A stretch of 64,000 nt of DNA from Archangium sp. (GCA_030681645.1 JAUXRX010000065.1:62001-126000), one strand, 5' to 3'. Numbered from the stretch's first letter, positions 1 to 8,277 are shown. Notes: generated by a model not told the origin, from the letters alone. Made by a program: numbers and translations.

Positions 1-1
1 C

Positions 2-937
2 GAGCTCGACTACGGCATCAAGCCGATGAACTGCCCTTCGCACCACGTGCTCTACGGCTTCGGCAAGCACAGCTACCGCGAGCTGCCGCTGCGCCTTCAC
101 TCGCAGGACGTGCTGCACCGCAACGAGGCGGCGGGTGCGCTCGGCGGGCTGACGCGCGTGCGCCAGTTCGCGCAGGACGACGGGCACATCTACTGCCGCG
201 AGGACCAGATCGGCGACGAGGTGTCGCGCTTCGTGAAGCTGCTCGATCGCGTCTACAACGCGGTGGGGCTCAAGTACGAGGCGAAGCTCTCGACGCGGCC
301 CGAGAAGCGCCTGGGCGCCGACGAGCTGTGGGATCGGGCTGAGGCCGCGCTCAAGACGTCGCTCGAGAGCATGAAGGTCGCCTACCAGTTGATGCCTGGC
401 GACGGCGCGTTCTACGGCCCGAAGATCGACTTCGTGGTGTCCGACAGCATCGGGCGCAAGTGGCAGCTGGGCACGTGCCAGCTCGACTACATCGCGGCCG
501 AGCGGTTCGATCTCACGTACGTGGGCGACGACAACAAGGAGCACCGCCCCGTGGTGCTCCACCGCGCGATCTACGGCAGCTTCGAGCGCTTCATCGCCAT
601 CCTGATCGAGCACTTCGCGGGCGTGTTCCCCACGTGGCTCACGCCGCTGCAGGCGGTGATCGTCAACGTGACGGATCGCCAGGACGCGTACGGCCGGAAG
701 ATCGCGGCCGAGCTCAACGCGAAGGGCTTCAAGGTCGAGTTCGACGATCGCGGCATGTCGATGCAGAAGAAGATCGCCATGGCCGAGGTCAGCAAGGTGC
801 CCTTCATCCTCGTGATCGGTGATCGCGACATGGAAGCCAACGCCGTCTCTCCGCGCCGGCACGGGGGCGAGACGCTGCCCGCGATGCCGGTGGCGGCCTT
901 CGCGGAGCTGCTGGCGAAGGAAGCCGCCATCCCTTGA
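2..937 (+). CDS. thrS: Threonyl-tRNA synthetase, C-terminal part (5' end outside window)
   Basis: Charges tRNA-Thr with threonine in the cytoplasm. The reading frame is already open at the window edge, so the N-terminal editing region and the first part of the catalytic core are missing. The visible part begins just before the class II motif KPMNCPSHH, continues through RQFAQDDGHIYC and VLHRAIYGSFERF (motif 3), and ends with a typical HGTP anticodon-binding domain of about 100 residues. The three zinc ligands expected in this family (Cys of MNCPSH, His of DDGHIY, His of VLHRAI) are all present. The gene stops at TGA and a strong hairpin terminator follows at once, so it ends its transcription unit. 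Identity is secure; only the upstream boundary is unknown. Confidence 0.96.
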   Translation, partial: ELDYGIKPMNCPSHHVLYGFGKHSYRELPLRLHSQDVLHRNEAAGALGGLTRVRQFAQDDGHIYCREDQIGDEVSRFVKLLDRVYNAVGLKYEAKLSTRPEKRLGADELWDRAEAALKTSLESMKVAYQLMPGDGAFYGPKIDFVVSDSIGRKWQLGTCQLDYIAAERFDLTYVGDDNKEHRPVVLHRAIYGSFERFIAILIEHFAGVFPTWLTPLQAVIVNVTDRQDAYGRKIAAELNAKGFKVEFDDRGMSMQKKIAMAEVSKVPFILVIGDRDMEANAVSPRRHGGETLPAMPVAAFAELLAKEAAIP

Positions 938-980
938 CCGGGGCGGACCTGATCACTACGGTCCGCGCCGGTTGATTTTC
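938..980 (+). terminator. Intrinsic terminator of thrS
   Basis: A GC-rich inverted repeat (CCGGGGCGGACC paired with GGTCCGCGCCGG, 11 of 12 positions complementary) starts on the base after the thrS stop codon. It is followed by TTGATTTTC. The position and T-rich tail fit a Rho-independent terminator. Confidence 0.75.
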
Positions 981-1014
981 AAGTCAACGCAGTAACAACT
1001 CAGCGAGGCAACAC

Positions 1015-1341
1015 ATGGCCGTGAAGGACATTCTGGAGACCGAGATTCCCAACCGCCTCACCGCGAAGCCCGAGATCGGCAAGGACATCAACGCCGTCGT
1101 TCACTTCAACATCACCGGCGACGGTGGTGGCGCGTGGACGCTCGACTGCACGAAGTCCGAGGGCTGGGTTTCGGCGGGCACCAACGGCGAGTCGAAGATG
1201 ACGATCACCGCCACCGCGGCGGACTTCGAGAAGATCATCAGCAAGCAGCTCTCCGCGCAGACTGCGGCCATGACCGGCAAGCTGAAGTTCAAGCCGATGG
1301 ACATGGGCCTGGCGATGAAGCTCGCCAAGCTGATGGGCTGA
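1015..1341 (+). CDS. SCP2-type sterol/lipid-binding domain protein
   Basis: A 108-residue cytoplasmic protein consisting of one SCP-2 (sterol carrier protein 2) fold domain. It shows the usual pattern of an N-terminal helix, central strands with a Trp and alternating hydrophobics (GAWTLDCTKSEGW), the phrase MTITATAADFEKI, and a C-terminal MTGKLKFKPMDMGLAMKLAKL helix that is close to family consensus. Such proteins bind fatty acyl chains or sterol-like lipids; the ligand here cannot be told from sequence. It starts at an ATG with GAGG seven bases upstream and has its own hairpin terminator, so it looks monocistronic. The acyl-CoA racemase-like gene just downstream is a plausible metabolic neighbour but is separated by a terminator and a repeat. 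Confidence 0.88.
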   Translation: MAVKDILETEIPNRLTAKPEIGKDINAVVHFNITGDGGGAWTLDCTKSEGWVSAGTNGESKMTITATAADFEKIISKQLSAQTAAMTGKLKFKPMDMGLAMKLAKLMG

Positions 1342-1366
1342 GCTCTTCCCGGTCCTGAACACACGC

Positions 1367-1404
1367 GCGGCGCTCGTTCCTGAAAAGGAGGGCGCCGCTT
1401 TTTT
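1367..1404 (+). terminator. Intrinsic terminator of the SCP2 gene
   Basis: GCGGCGC pairs with GCGCCGC across an 18-base loop and is followed directly by a run of six T. This is the clearest Rho-independent terminator in the window. Confidence 0.85.
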
Positions 1405-1411
1405 CTGGACT

Positions 1412-1481
1412 CCGTTCACCCCGAGCGGAGTCGAGGGCGCCTCGGGTGAAGTGGTCCCTCGACTTCGCTCGGGATGAACGG
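1412..1481. repeat. Dispersed repeat family A, two copies in inverted orientation
   Basis: Two 26-bp copies face each other (1412-1437 and 1456-1481). The right copy starts CCCTCGACTTCGCTCGGG and ends ATGAACGG; the left copy is its reverse complement with 24 of 26 matches. The pair could form a large hairpin between the SCP2 terminator and the racemase gene. A third copy lies at 8217-8242. The GTG start of the next gene is 30 bp downstream of the element. Confidence 0.8.
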
Positions 1482-1510
1482 TCCTTTCATGACCTCACCA
1501 GGAGTCGTCC

Positions 1511-2635
1511 GTGTCGCTGCCACTCGAAGGTGTGAAGGTGCTCGATCTCTCCCGGCTGCTGCCCGGGCCGTACGCGACGCTGGTGCTCGCGGATCTGGGC
1601 GCGACGGTGGACAAGGTCGAGGAGCCCGGCTCCGGCGACTACACCCGCCACTCCCCGCCGATGAAGGACGACACCTCGGCGCTGTTCCTGGGGCTCAACC
1701 GGAACAAGCGTTCGATCGCCATCGACCTCAAGGCACCCGAGGGCGTGGCCACGCTCAAGGCGCTGGTGAAGCACTACGACGTGCTGGTCGAGAGCTTCCG
1801 GCCCGGCGTGCTCGATCGGCTGGGCGTCGGCTACGAGGTGCTGTCGAAAGAGAACCCGCGCCTCGTCTTCTGTTCGATCAGCGGCTACGGGAACACGGGT
1901 CCGGACCGGCTCAAGGCCGGGCACGATCTCAACTACATCGCGCGGTCGGGTGCGCTCGCGTACGGCGGGGTGGACGGTGGGCCTCCCGCGATGCCGGGCG
2001 TGCAGATGGCCGACATCGGCGGCGGGAGTCTCTTCGCGCTCATCGGCATCCTCGCGGCGCTGCACGAGCGCCACACCAGCGGCAAGGGGCGCTTCGTCGA
2101 CGTGTCGATGACGGATGGCTCGATGGCGTTCCTGCACATGCACCTGGCGGCGCGGCTGCTGATGGGCAGCGAGGGCACTCCGCTGGCGCGCGGGCGCGAG
2201 GCGCTCAACGGGGGCTACGCCTGCTACGGGCTGTACCGCACCAGCGATGATCGCTGGCTGGCGGTCGGCTCGCTCGAGCCCAAGTTCTTCGCGGGGCTGT
2301 GCGCGGCGATCGAGCGACCGGAGCTGCTCTCCGGGGCCTACGACGTGGGCGAGCAGGGGAAGAAGATCAGGGGCGAGCTCGAGAAGGTGTTCGCCACGCG
2401 CACGCAGGCGCAGTGGGTCGAGCTGTTCAAGCCGCTCGATCTCTGCGTGGAGCCGGTGCTCGAGGGCGATGAGATCCTGAGAGACCCGCAGCTCCAGGCG
2501 CGCGGGTTGTTCGCGAAGGAGGGTGACGTGATGTGGCTGCGCACCCCGCTGCGGTTTGGCGACGTGGCCATCCGTCAGCCGCCGACGATCGGCCAACACA
2601 GCGCGGAGATCCTTCGCGAGTGCGGACTCGGGTAA
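1511..2635 (+). CDS. CoA-transferase family III protein, alpha-methylacyl-CoA racemase-like
   Basis: A 374-residue member of the CaiB/BaiF (family III CoA transferase) superfamily. The N-terminus GVKVLDLSRLLPGPYAT and the signature VLVESFRPGVLDRLG are typical. It fits the racemase branch (AMACR/Mcr) rather than true CoA transferases: His138 in KAGHDLNY and Asp168 in QMADIGGG have the 30-residue spacing of the known His126/Asp156 catalytic pair of mycobacterial Mcr. The expected role is epimerising the alpha-carbon of 2-methyl-branched acyl-CoAs in branched fatty acid metabolism. The GTG start is chosen because GGAG lies 7 bases upstream and the N-terminus matches the family; an upstream ATG in another frame has no such support. 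Substrate is inferred only. Confidence 0.88.
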   Translation: MSLPLEGVKVLDLSRLLPGPYATLVLADLGATVDKVEEPGSGDYTRHSPPMKDDTSALFLGLNRNKRSIAIDLKAPEGVATLKALVKHYDVLVESFRPGVLDRLGVGYEVLSKENPRLVFCSISGYGNTGPDRLKAGHDLNYIARSGALAYGGVDGGPPAMPGVQMADIGGGSLFALIGILAALHERHTSGKGRFVDVSMTDGSMAFLHMHLAARLLMGSEGTPLARGREALNGGYACYGLYRTSDDRWLAVGSLEPKFFAGLCAAIERPELLSGAYDVGEQGKKIRGELEKVFATRTQAQWVELFKPLDLCVEPVLEGDEILRDPQLQARGLFAKEGDVMWLRTPLRFGDVAIRQPPTIGQHSAEILRECGLG

Positions 2636-2733
2636 GGTGCCGAGCACATGCTCTGGGTCGCTCTGCCTCGGCCAAACTTCCGCTGCGCTCCAGTTTGTCT
2701 CGTGCAGCGTTCCGCTGCTGGCGGCGGCGCTCC

Positions 2734-4125
2734 ATGAACCACCTCCGGTTCGCGGTGCTCCTCACGGTCGGCTTCACGGTGCTCGTGTTCGCTGCCTGCG
2801 GGGCGGAGAACGCCGTCGCGCCCGAGGCCGAGAAGCGCGCCGACATCCGCGAGTGCCAGGGCTTCGAGCAGCTGATGCCCAACTTCCTCAAGATCATCGC
2901 CGACGGGAAGATGGAGAACCTGAAGCGGCTCGTGGAGAACCAGCTGCTCAAGTCAGACCGGGCCGACGTTCCTCCGCCGATCAATGAGGTGCTGCGGTCG
3001 ATCTTCAAGACGTTGGCGACCTTCGCGAACAAGCCCGCTGAGCCCGGCGCGACGAACGGGGAGTTCTGCGTCGCGACCGCGATTCCCCCCGCGGAGCAGC
3101 AGCCCCCGCTCACCAGCGCCAACGAGCTGTGCGAGATGCGCCGCGCGCTCGACCTGCTCGTGCACCAGGGCAAGGGGGTCGACGCGATCAACCTGATCGA
3201 GCCGCAGGCCACCACGCTGGTGAACTACCTCACCGGCACCGGCAACGACTGCAAGGGCCGGCCGCGCGTGTCGCACTACGAGGTCTCGGGCGTGGTGTCG
3301 CAGTTCTGCACGCAGAACCTGAACTGCCAGCTCACCGACGGCCTCGACATGGTGATCGCGTTCACCGCGTACGTGAACACGCCCGATGGGAAGCTGCTGG
3401 TGCAGCACCTCAATGAGCTGGCGGTCAAGCCGTCGATCACCGGGCTGCTCAACCCGCAAGGCCTCACCGAGGATGGGATGGTGACCATCGGGCGCACCTT
3501 GATCACCGCCGTTCAAGGCGCCGATGCGGCCGGGCTGCGCAACGCGTTCAATACGTTGCCGCTCCCCGACCAGGTGAAGATGGATCTGCAGCCGGTGGTG
3601 GACGACCTCATCAAGATCCTCGGCCACCCCGAGATCATGGCGCCCCTGAAGCGTTCGCTGAACTGCCTCACGATGGAAGATCGCAACCTCGATACCGTGC
3701 GGATGATCTACCGGCTGGCGATCGAGGAGCAGTGCCCGGAGTTCGGGCTCACCCGGCTGACTGGTGTGCTCCAGGGCATCCAGGACGTGGACAAGCGTGG
3801 GTCGCTCATCTTCATCGCGGGCACGCTCGCGACCGCGGTGCGCGCTGACGAGCTGGCGATCGACTCGGCCGCCAACGTCTGCCGCACGGTGTTCTCGACG
3901 CGGAAGGCCACCGGCGCAGACTGCACGACGAGCGCTCAGTGTGCGGAGCCCACGCCTGATTGCGACAGGACGCTTCGGCAGTGCATCGCGGTTCGCTCGA
4001 ACGCAGAACTCGCGCTGCCGGTGGTGGGCGAGTTGGTGAAGAACGGCGTGGTCAACGAGGGGATCTGCGCCATCGATACGCTCCTGTTCGGTTGCGCGGG
4101 TGGGGTGCAGGCGGCTTGCCGATAG
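2734..4125 (+). CDS. Large Cys-rich lipoprotein of unknown function
   Basis: A 463-residue predicted lipoprotein. The N-terminus MNHLRFAVLL runs into a hydrophobic stretch and the lipobox FAAC followed by Gly, so the mature protein would be lipid-anchored. The frame is open further upstream (to 2533), but that stretch overlaps the racemase gene and encodes no signal peptide, so the ATG at 2734 is preferred. The body is helical and Leu-rich with scattered Cys pairs, including GADCTTSAQCAEPTPDCD near the C-terminus, a spacing common in myxobacterial exported proteins. I recognise no domain. No terminator is visible after it; the next gene is on the other strand beyond a 388-bp gap. Confidence 0.8.
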   Translation: MNHLRFAVLLTVGFTVLVFAACGAENAVAPEAEKRADIRECQGFEQLMPNFLKIIADGKMENLKRLVENQLLKSDRADVPPPINEVLRSIFKTLATFANKPAEPGATNGEFCVATAIPPAEQQPPLTSANELCEMRRALDLLVHQGKGVDAINLIEPQATTLVNYLTGTGNDCKGRPRVSHYEVSGVVSQFCTQNLNCQLTDGLDMVIAFTAYVNTPDGKLLVQHLNELAVKPSITGLLNPQGLTEDGMVTIGRTLITAVQGADAAGLRNAFNTLPLPDQVKMDLQPVVDDLIKILGHPEIMAPLKRSLNCLTMEDRNLDTVRMIYRLAIEEQCPEFGLTRLTGVLQGIQDVDKRGSLIFIAGTLATAVRADELAIDSAANVCRTVFSTRKATGADCTTSAQCAEPTPDCDRTLRQCIAVRSNAELALPVVGELVKNGVVNEGICAIDTLLFGCAGGVQAACR

Positions 4126-4243
4126 GGTGGGCGGTGACTGAAGGGTCCTCCGCGTGCTCGACGCGAGCGAGCCCCTCGACACGCCACCGTCATCCCAGTC
4201 CACTCGAGCTTCGGAATGGTGAGCCCGCGGAGAGGACTGAGGA

Positions 4244-4285
4244 ACGTAGTCAGTGATTACGTCGCAACGTCATCATTGACTACGT
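4244..4285. repeat. Inverted repeat inside a 388-bp region without a convincing gene
   Basis: The region 4126-4513 lies between two convergent genes and holds no ORF that I can support. Its clearest structure is an inverted repeat with 14-base arms (ACGTAGTCAGTGAT at 4244-4257 and ATCATTGACTACGT at 4272-4285, one mismatch) around a 14-base loop. It is AT-richer than its surroundings. It has no T tail, so a bidirectional terminator role is only possible; it could also be a protein-binding site or the remnant of an element. Confidence 0.5.
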
Positions 4286-4513
4286 CTTCGAGGCCTCTCG
4301 TCCGGCTCACCATCACAACGCTGCCTGCACCTGCGCGACCATGGAGCCCGATGTCGAGGGGCCTGCTCATCGAGGCACGGAGCAAGACCAACTCTCACCA
4401 TGCCCCCTCTGGGCTTTCGCGGGGGGGGCGGGCGCGGTCCTTCGATGAGACGACCAGGCCCCGGGACGCGGTGTCTCGAACCTCAACGACAAGCTCCGGC
4501 TGAGCGTCGTGCT

Positions 4514-5548
4514 CTAAGGCGCCTGGCGCAGCTCGATGACGTTCTGCACGGACGTGGGGACATCGGAGAGGAAGTCGAGGCCCGTCGCGAGCTCGACGTC
4601 ACGCACGGTGACCTGCCACTGCCGCCACGAGCCGCTCAGCACGGACGCGTTCGGGATGATCGCCGCGTAGACGATCGTGCTCGTCGTCACCGCGCCCGGA
4701 TTCGGGGTGCCTTCCAGCACGACCGCCACCTTGAACATCGAGAGTGGAACCTCCACGCCGGTGCCGATCGTTTGCCGAGTCGCTCCGAAGATGGGTCCCG
4801 CGATGATCACCAGGTGCTTGCCCTGGTTCGCGAGCTGACGAGCCTCGTCTTCGAGATCCAGCCACGGCCCGGCGTTGCTCGCGTGCGTTTGCGGCACCAC
4901 GTTGGTGAGGAAGAACGTCGCGTCGTTGTCCGCGTCGGTGAACGTCCGGTCCGCGCTTGGGCAGAGATGGCCGCGGTCGAAGCCGCTGTTCACGTAGTCC
5001 GCGTCGCGAGCCTGCGGAATCGCGGCAGGAAGAAGCGGGTCCATCCGGAAACTGGTTGCCCGCGTGGCTGAGCCAAAGTCCGTGGAATCGAGCTTCCAGC
5101 TGGTCCAGTTCGGCACCTTCCTTGTCGAGTCGTAGGAACTCACGAGCTGCGGCCGCACGAGAAGCCAGTGGCTCGGATCGCCCAACGCCGACTGGTCGGG
5201 CAAACCGAGCGCGAGGTGAACGCTCACGTCGAGACCGCGCGGCCCGGCGTCTTGAGCGCCCGCGTCCACCGTTCCCGCGTCGAACGGACTGCCCGCGTCG
5301 AACGGAGTCCCCGCATCGAACGGAGTCCCCGCATCGAACGGCGTCCCCGCATCGAACGGAGCGCTCCGGCCGAACGGCGAGGCCACCACCGGCACCGCCT
5401 GGATTTCTGAAAAGGGGATGAACTGCGGCGCCGCTCCGACTGCGGTCGCCGTTGCGCTCGCGGATGCTGGCTCCCGTTCGGTGGTGAACGCGAGCTGAGG
5501 GCCGCACGCGGCAGTCGCCAGGGGGAGGGCGACGAGAAGGAAACGCAC
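4514..5548 (-). CDS. Secreted DNA/RNA non-specific endonuclease, lipoprotein
   Basis: A 344-residue nuclease of the NUC/EndoG (beta-beta-alpha metal) family. The signature Asp191-Arg-Gly-His194 lies in GFDRGHLCPSADRT, where the His is the general base, and it is followed by FFLTNVVPQTHASN, which carries the metal-binding Asn typical of the family. The N-terminus has a signal peptide with lipobox TAAC, so the enzyme is probably surface- or periplasm-anchored. Between anchor and catalytic domain (about residues 64-100) is a linker of repeated Phe-Asp-Ala-Gly-Thr-Pro units encoded by an 18-bp tandem repeat. The nuclease fold ends near the C-terminus with no added domain. A role in degrading extracellular nucleic acid is expected; it is divergent from the gliding-type block. 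Confidence 0.92.
   Translation of the reverse strand: MRFLLVALPLATAACGPQLAFTTEREPASASATATAVGAAPQFIPFSEIQAVPVVASPFGRSAPFDAGTPFDAGTPFDAGTPFDAGSPFDAGTVDAGAQDAGPRGLDVSVHLALGLPDQSALGDPSHWLLVRPQLVSSYDSTRKVPNWTSWKLDSTDFGSATRATSFRMDPLLPAAIPQARDADYVNSGFDRGHLCPSADRTFTDADNDATFFLTNVVPQTHASNAGPWLDLEDEARQLANQGKHLVIIAGPIFGATRQTIGTGVEVPLSMFKVAVVLEGTPNPGAVTTSTIVYAAIIPNASVLSGSWRQWQVTVRDVELATGLDFLSDVPTSVQNVIELRQAP
5275..5364. repeat. Five tandem 18-bp units inside the nuclease gene
   Basis: Units begin at 5275, 5293, 5311, 5329 and 5347 and read CCGCGTCGAACGGAGTCC with small variations. They encode six-residue FDAGTP-type repeats of the linker. Being in frame and multiples of three, copy-number change would lengthen or shorten the linker without frameshift. 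Confidence 0.9.
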
Positions 5549-5612
5549 TCGGGAGGGTCACTTCCCTCGAACGGGCCGGAACGGTCGGCCGGGGCGGGGC
5601 GTCCGAGCGGCC

Positions 5613-5849
5613 ATGCGCTCAATCACCATTGCCCTCTGCTTCCTCGCCTCAGCTTCCTTCGCCCAGGGAAAGAACGAACCCCGGGCCAAGCCTCAGATCG
5701 TCGAGTTCCAGCCCGCAGACGTGATCGGCAAAGGGGAGGTACCCGTTGGGGCGTACTACGGCATCCCGCCCAAGCCGAAGTTCAAGCGGATGATCCGCGT
5801 GCGTCTCAACTTCAACGACAAGCTCGCCGAGAGTGTGCACGAAATGTGA
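5613..5849 (+). CDS. Small secreted protein, first of two tandem paralogues in the glt-type block
   Basis: A 78-residue protein with a clean signal peptide (MRSITIALCFLASASFA, cleavage expected after Ala-Gln) and a mature part of about 60 residues. It matches its neighbour at 5971-6213 in the pattern F, D, I, G, P, G, Y, then I-x-x-R-x-x-F-x-D-K-x-x-x-S-V-x-E plus Met or Leu at the very C-terminus. The shared position directly upstream of gltG suggests an envelope partner of the GltG/GltJ machine; the small periplasmic GltF of Myxococcus xanthus is the nearest known idea, but I cannot prove homology. The start is supported by the signal peptide. It lies 64 bp from the divergent nuclease gene. 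Confidence 0.72.
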   Translation: MRSITIALCFLASASFAQGKNEPRAKPQIVEFQPADVIGKGEVPVGAYYGIPPKPKFKRMIRVRLNFNDKLAESVHEM

Positions 5850-5970
5850 CACCTTTCTCACCATGTAAGCCTGCCGAAACGAACCTTGGGATTTGCGGAT
5901 GAGTAGGGAGTGGTAGCATCTTCCCGCCGCCCGGCGTTTCGGGCCAAAAGGGTTTCCCGCCGGAGGATTC

Positions 5971-6213
5971 ATGAAGAAGGCACTGTGGTTGACGATCGCG
6001 TTGTCGATGGCGCTGCCCGCGTTCGCGCAGGACAAGGGCGTCACCTACAAGAAGCAGACTGAATACTCGTTCGAAGACGACACCATCGAAGGCGACTTGA
6101 CGAAGCCCGACGGCGAATACGTCGAGGCCCGCAAGAAGGTGAAGCACTCGAACCTGATCAAGATTCGCGAAGAGTTCAAAGACAAGGTCATGCAGTCGGT
6201 CGGCGAGCTCTGA
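5971..6213 (+). CDS. Small secreted protein, second paralogue (GltF-like candidate)
   Basis: An 80-residue protein with signal peptide MKKALWLTIALSMALPAFA and a charged mature part ending KIREEFKDKVMQSVGEL. A strong ribosome binding site (CCGGAGGATTC) precedes its ATG. It shares the C-terminal I..R..F.DK...SV.E signature with the gene at 5613, so the two arose by duplication. It lies 69 bp before gltG, again with a good ribosome site between. The location and size fit a periplasmic accessory of the Glt envelope complex such as GltF, but this is inference from context. The conserved extreme C-terminus suggests that the tail is the functional contact. Confidence 0.75.
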   Translation: MKKALWLTIALSMALPAFAQDKGVTYKKQTEYSFEDDTIEGDLTKPDGEYVEARKKVKHSNLIKIREEFKDKVMQSVGEL

Positions 6214-6282
6214 GCATCGGTCGGGAACCCGGCGCCCCGCCGGCTGTCTGACCTCGTAAGCACTTTTCCCCGGAGGCCCCTC

Positions 6283-8205
6283 GTGGCTGTTCCTCTTACA
6301 TTGAAGGTCTTCAAAGGCGACGAGCTGGTCGTCTCGAAGGACTACGACCGAGACATCATCAAGATCGGCCGCCTGTCCTCCGCGCACCTGTGTCTCGACG
6401 ACGAGAAGGTCTCGCGCATCCACTCCGTGATCGAGGTCGCGCCCGACGGCACGCTCTCGATCATCGACATGGGGAGCGTCGAGGGCACCTTCGTCAACGG
6501 CAAGCGCGTCAACAAGGGCTCGCTCCAGTTCGGCGACGAGGTGAAGGTCGGCAACACCACCATCAAGGTCGAGGCTGCCGGCGCAGCGCCTTCCGTCGCC
6601 CCGAGCATCGCGGCCAGCGCTCCGGCCCCCGTCGTCGGCCCCATCGTCGCGCAGGCGATCGCCCAGCAGGCCGTGGTGCAGCAGGAGCAGGTCGTCGTCC
6701 AGCCCGTCGTCGTCCAACAGGTCGTGCAGCAGGTGCCCGTCCAGGCACCGCCACCGCCTCCCGTCGCCCACCACGAGCCCGCACACCACGTTCAGGACGA
6801 GTCGACCGGCGCCTCGCTGCGCTCGCGCCCCCGCCGCCGCAAGGGCTCGGGCCCGCTCGGCCTCGAGCTCCGCTTCCTCTGGGGTGACCAGATGGTGGGC
6901 GAGTTCTTCCTCCACCCCGACGTGGAGAAGACCTTCAAGGTCGGCACCACCAAGGACGTGCAGTTCGTGATGGGCGACTCGAAGTTCAGCGCGCCCACCT
7001 TCGAGCTGGTGCGCTTCGGCAAGGCCGGCGCCACGCTGCGCTTCACCTCGAAGATGAACGGCGAGCTGCAGCGCAAGTTCGGCGAAGAGACGATGACCCT
7101 CGACGAGGCGAAGAAGAAGAACATCGCCACCGCCGACGGCGACGCGCTCGCCATCACCATGCAGCACGAGGACTTCGCCTGGGTCGACCTGGGCGGCGTC
7201 GTGGTCGAGGTCTTCTTCCAGCCCCAGCCCAAGGCCGTGTTCGTGCCCTTCGCTGAGTCGGTCGACTTCACCGTCCTCAACATCTTCCTGTTGATGTTCT
7301 TCCTCGCGGCGCTCTTCGTGATCAGCGCGGCGAACCTCAACGCAGAGGGCGAAGCGTTCGACGACGATCTCAACAACAACTCCACGCGCATCGCCAAGCT
7401 GCTGATCAAGCCGCCCGAGAAGAACCCCATTCTCCAGAAGTTCGAGAAGAAGAAGGACTCCGGCGAGATCGCGCAGAAGCACAAGGACTCCGAAGGGCAG
7501 ATGGGCAAGAAGGACGCGCCCAAGCGCTCCGCTCACGCTGCGCCCAAGGGCGACCCCAACAACAAGGACCAGGCCCGGCTGCTCGTCGCCAAGGTGTTCG
7601 GCGGCACCGGCGGCGGCATTTCCACCATCTTCGGCCACCAGGGTCTCGGCGGTGAGCTCAAGAGCGCCATGGGCAACATGTTCGGTGCGGCGGCCGGTGA
7701 TGCCGGCGGCTTCGGCGGGCTGGGCCTGCGTGGCTCGGGCTCGGGCGGCGGCGGCGTCGGCGACACGGTGGGCATCGGCGGCATCGGCACCAAGGGCCGC
7801 GGCGGTGGCACCGGCGGTTACGGCTCTGGCGTCGGCGTGCTGGGCGGAAAGAAGGACGTCGACATCGGCATCACCTCGTCCGAGCCGATGGTCATGGGCT
7901 CGCTCGACAAGGAGCTCATCCGCAAGGTCATTCACGCCAACCGCGGGCAGATTCGCTACTGCTACGAGAGCCAGCTCAACCGGTTCCCCAAGCTCAACGG
8001 CAAGGTGGCGGTGAAGTTCATCATCTCGCCCACCGGCTCGGTCTCGACGTCGTCGGTGGCGCAGACCACCGTGAACAACGCCGAGCTCGAGGCCTGCGTC
8101 GCCGGCCGCGTGCGCACCTGGCAGTTCCCCAAGCCGAAGGGCGGCGGCGTGGTCATCGTCACGTACCCGTTCATCTTCGCGCAGTCGGGCGGGCAGGGCG
8201 GCTGA
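6283..8205 (+). CDS. gltG: FHA / TonB-like envelope protein GltG (PglI/AgmX family)
   Basis: A 640-residue inner-membrane protein. Order of parts: a cytoplasmic FHA domain (about residues 20-95, with KIGRLSSAHLCLDD and KVSRIHSVIE, and GSVEGTFVNGKRV), a Pro/Val/Gln-rich linker, a second folded region (185-320), one transmembrane segment (about 329-350), a Lys-rich then very Gly-rich periplasmic span, and a C-terminal AgmX/PglI TonB-like domain (about 530-637) with its conserved Cys pair Cys560 and Cys605. This is the architecture of GltG (PglI), a core part of the Agl-Glt gliding machinery that couples the inner-membrane motor to the envelope. The GTG start has CGGAGG upstream. The FHA domain implies recognition of a phosphothreonine partner. 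Confidence 0.88.
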   Translation: MAVPLTLKVFKGDELVVSKDYDRDIIKIGRLSSAHLCLDDEKVSRIHSVIEVAPDGTLSIIDMGSVEGTFVNGKRVNKGSLQFGDEVKVGNTTIKVEAAGAAPSVAPSIAASAPAPVVGPIVAQAIAQQAVVQQEQVVVQPVVVQQVVQQVPVQAPPPPPVAHHEPAHHVQDESTGASLRSRPRRRKGSGPLGLELRFLWGDQMVGEFFLHPDVEKTFKVGTTKDVQFVMGDSKFSAPTFELVRFGKAGATLRFTSKMNGELQRKFGEETMTLDEAKKKNIATADGDALAITMQHEDFAWVDLGGVVVEVFFQPQPKAVFVPFAESVDFTVLNIFLLMFFLAALFVISAANLNAEGEAFDDDLNNNSTRIAKLLIKPPEKNPILQKFEKKKDSGEIAQKHKDSEGQMGKKDAPKRSAHAAPKGDPNNKDQARLLVAKVFGGTGGGISTIFGHQGLGGELKSAMGNMFGAAAGDAGGFGGLGLRGSGSGGGGVGDTVGIGGIGTKGRGGGTGGYGSGVGVLGGKKDVDIGITSSEPMVMGSLDKELIRKVIHANRGQIRYCYESQLNRFPKLNGKVAVKFIISPTGSVSTSSVAQTTVNNAELEACVAGRVRTWQFPKPKGGGVVIVTYPFIFAQSGGQGG

Positions 8206-8216
8206 CCCTCCCCCGT

Positions 8217-8242
8217 CCCTCGACTCCGCTCGGCATGAGCGG
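8217..8242 (+). repeat. Dispersed repeat family A, third copy
   Basis: CCCTCGACTCCGCTCGGC followed by ATGAGCGG, a near match to the copies at 1412-1481. It sits right after gltG and before a terminator-like hairpin. Confidence 0.75.
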
Positions 8243-8244
8243 TG

Positions 8245-8277
8245 ACGCCCTCGTTCCCGATTGGGAGCGGGGGCGTT
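8245..8277 (+). terminator. Hairpin after gltG
   Basis: ACGCCCTCGTTCCC can pair with GGGAGCGGGGGCGT, with two G-T wobbles. It is followed by TGTG rather than a T run, so termination may be partial. The GltH-like gene starts 23 bp downstream. Confidence 0.5.

Noticed and set aside
2533..2733. 67-codon N-terminal extension of the lipoprotein at 2734
   Set aside because: Overlaps the end of the racemase gene, is Arg-rich and would bury the signal peptide.
4216..4503. 95-codon plus-strand open frame in the gap after the lipoprotein
   Set aside because: No ribosome site, Ser/Thr/Arg-rich random composition and no family; treated as non-coding.
5275..5364. CRISPR-like short tandem repeats
   Set aside because: Units are contiguous without spacers and encode an in-frame FDAGTP linker.
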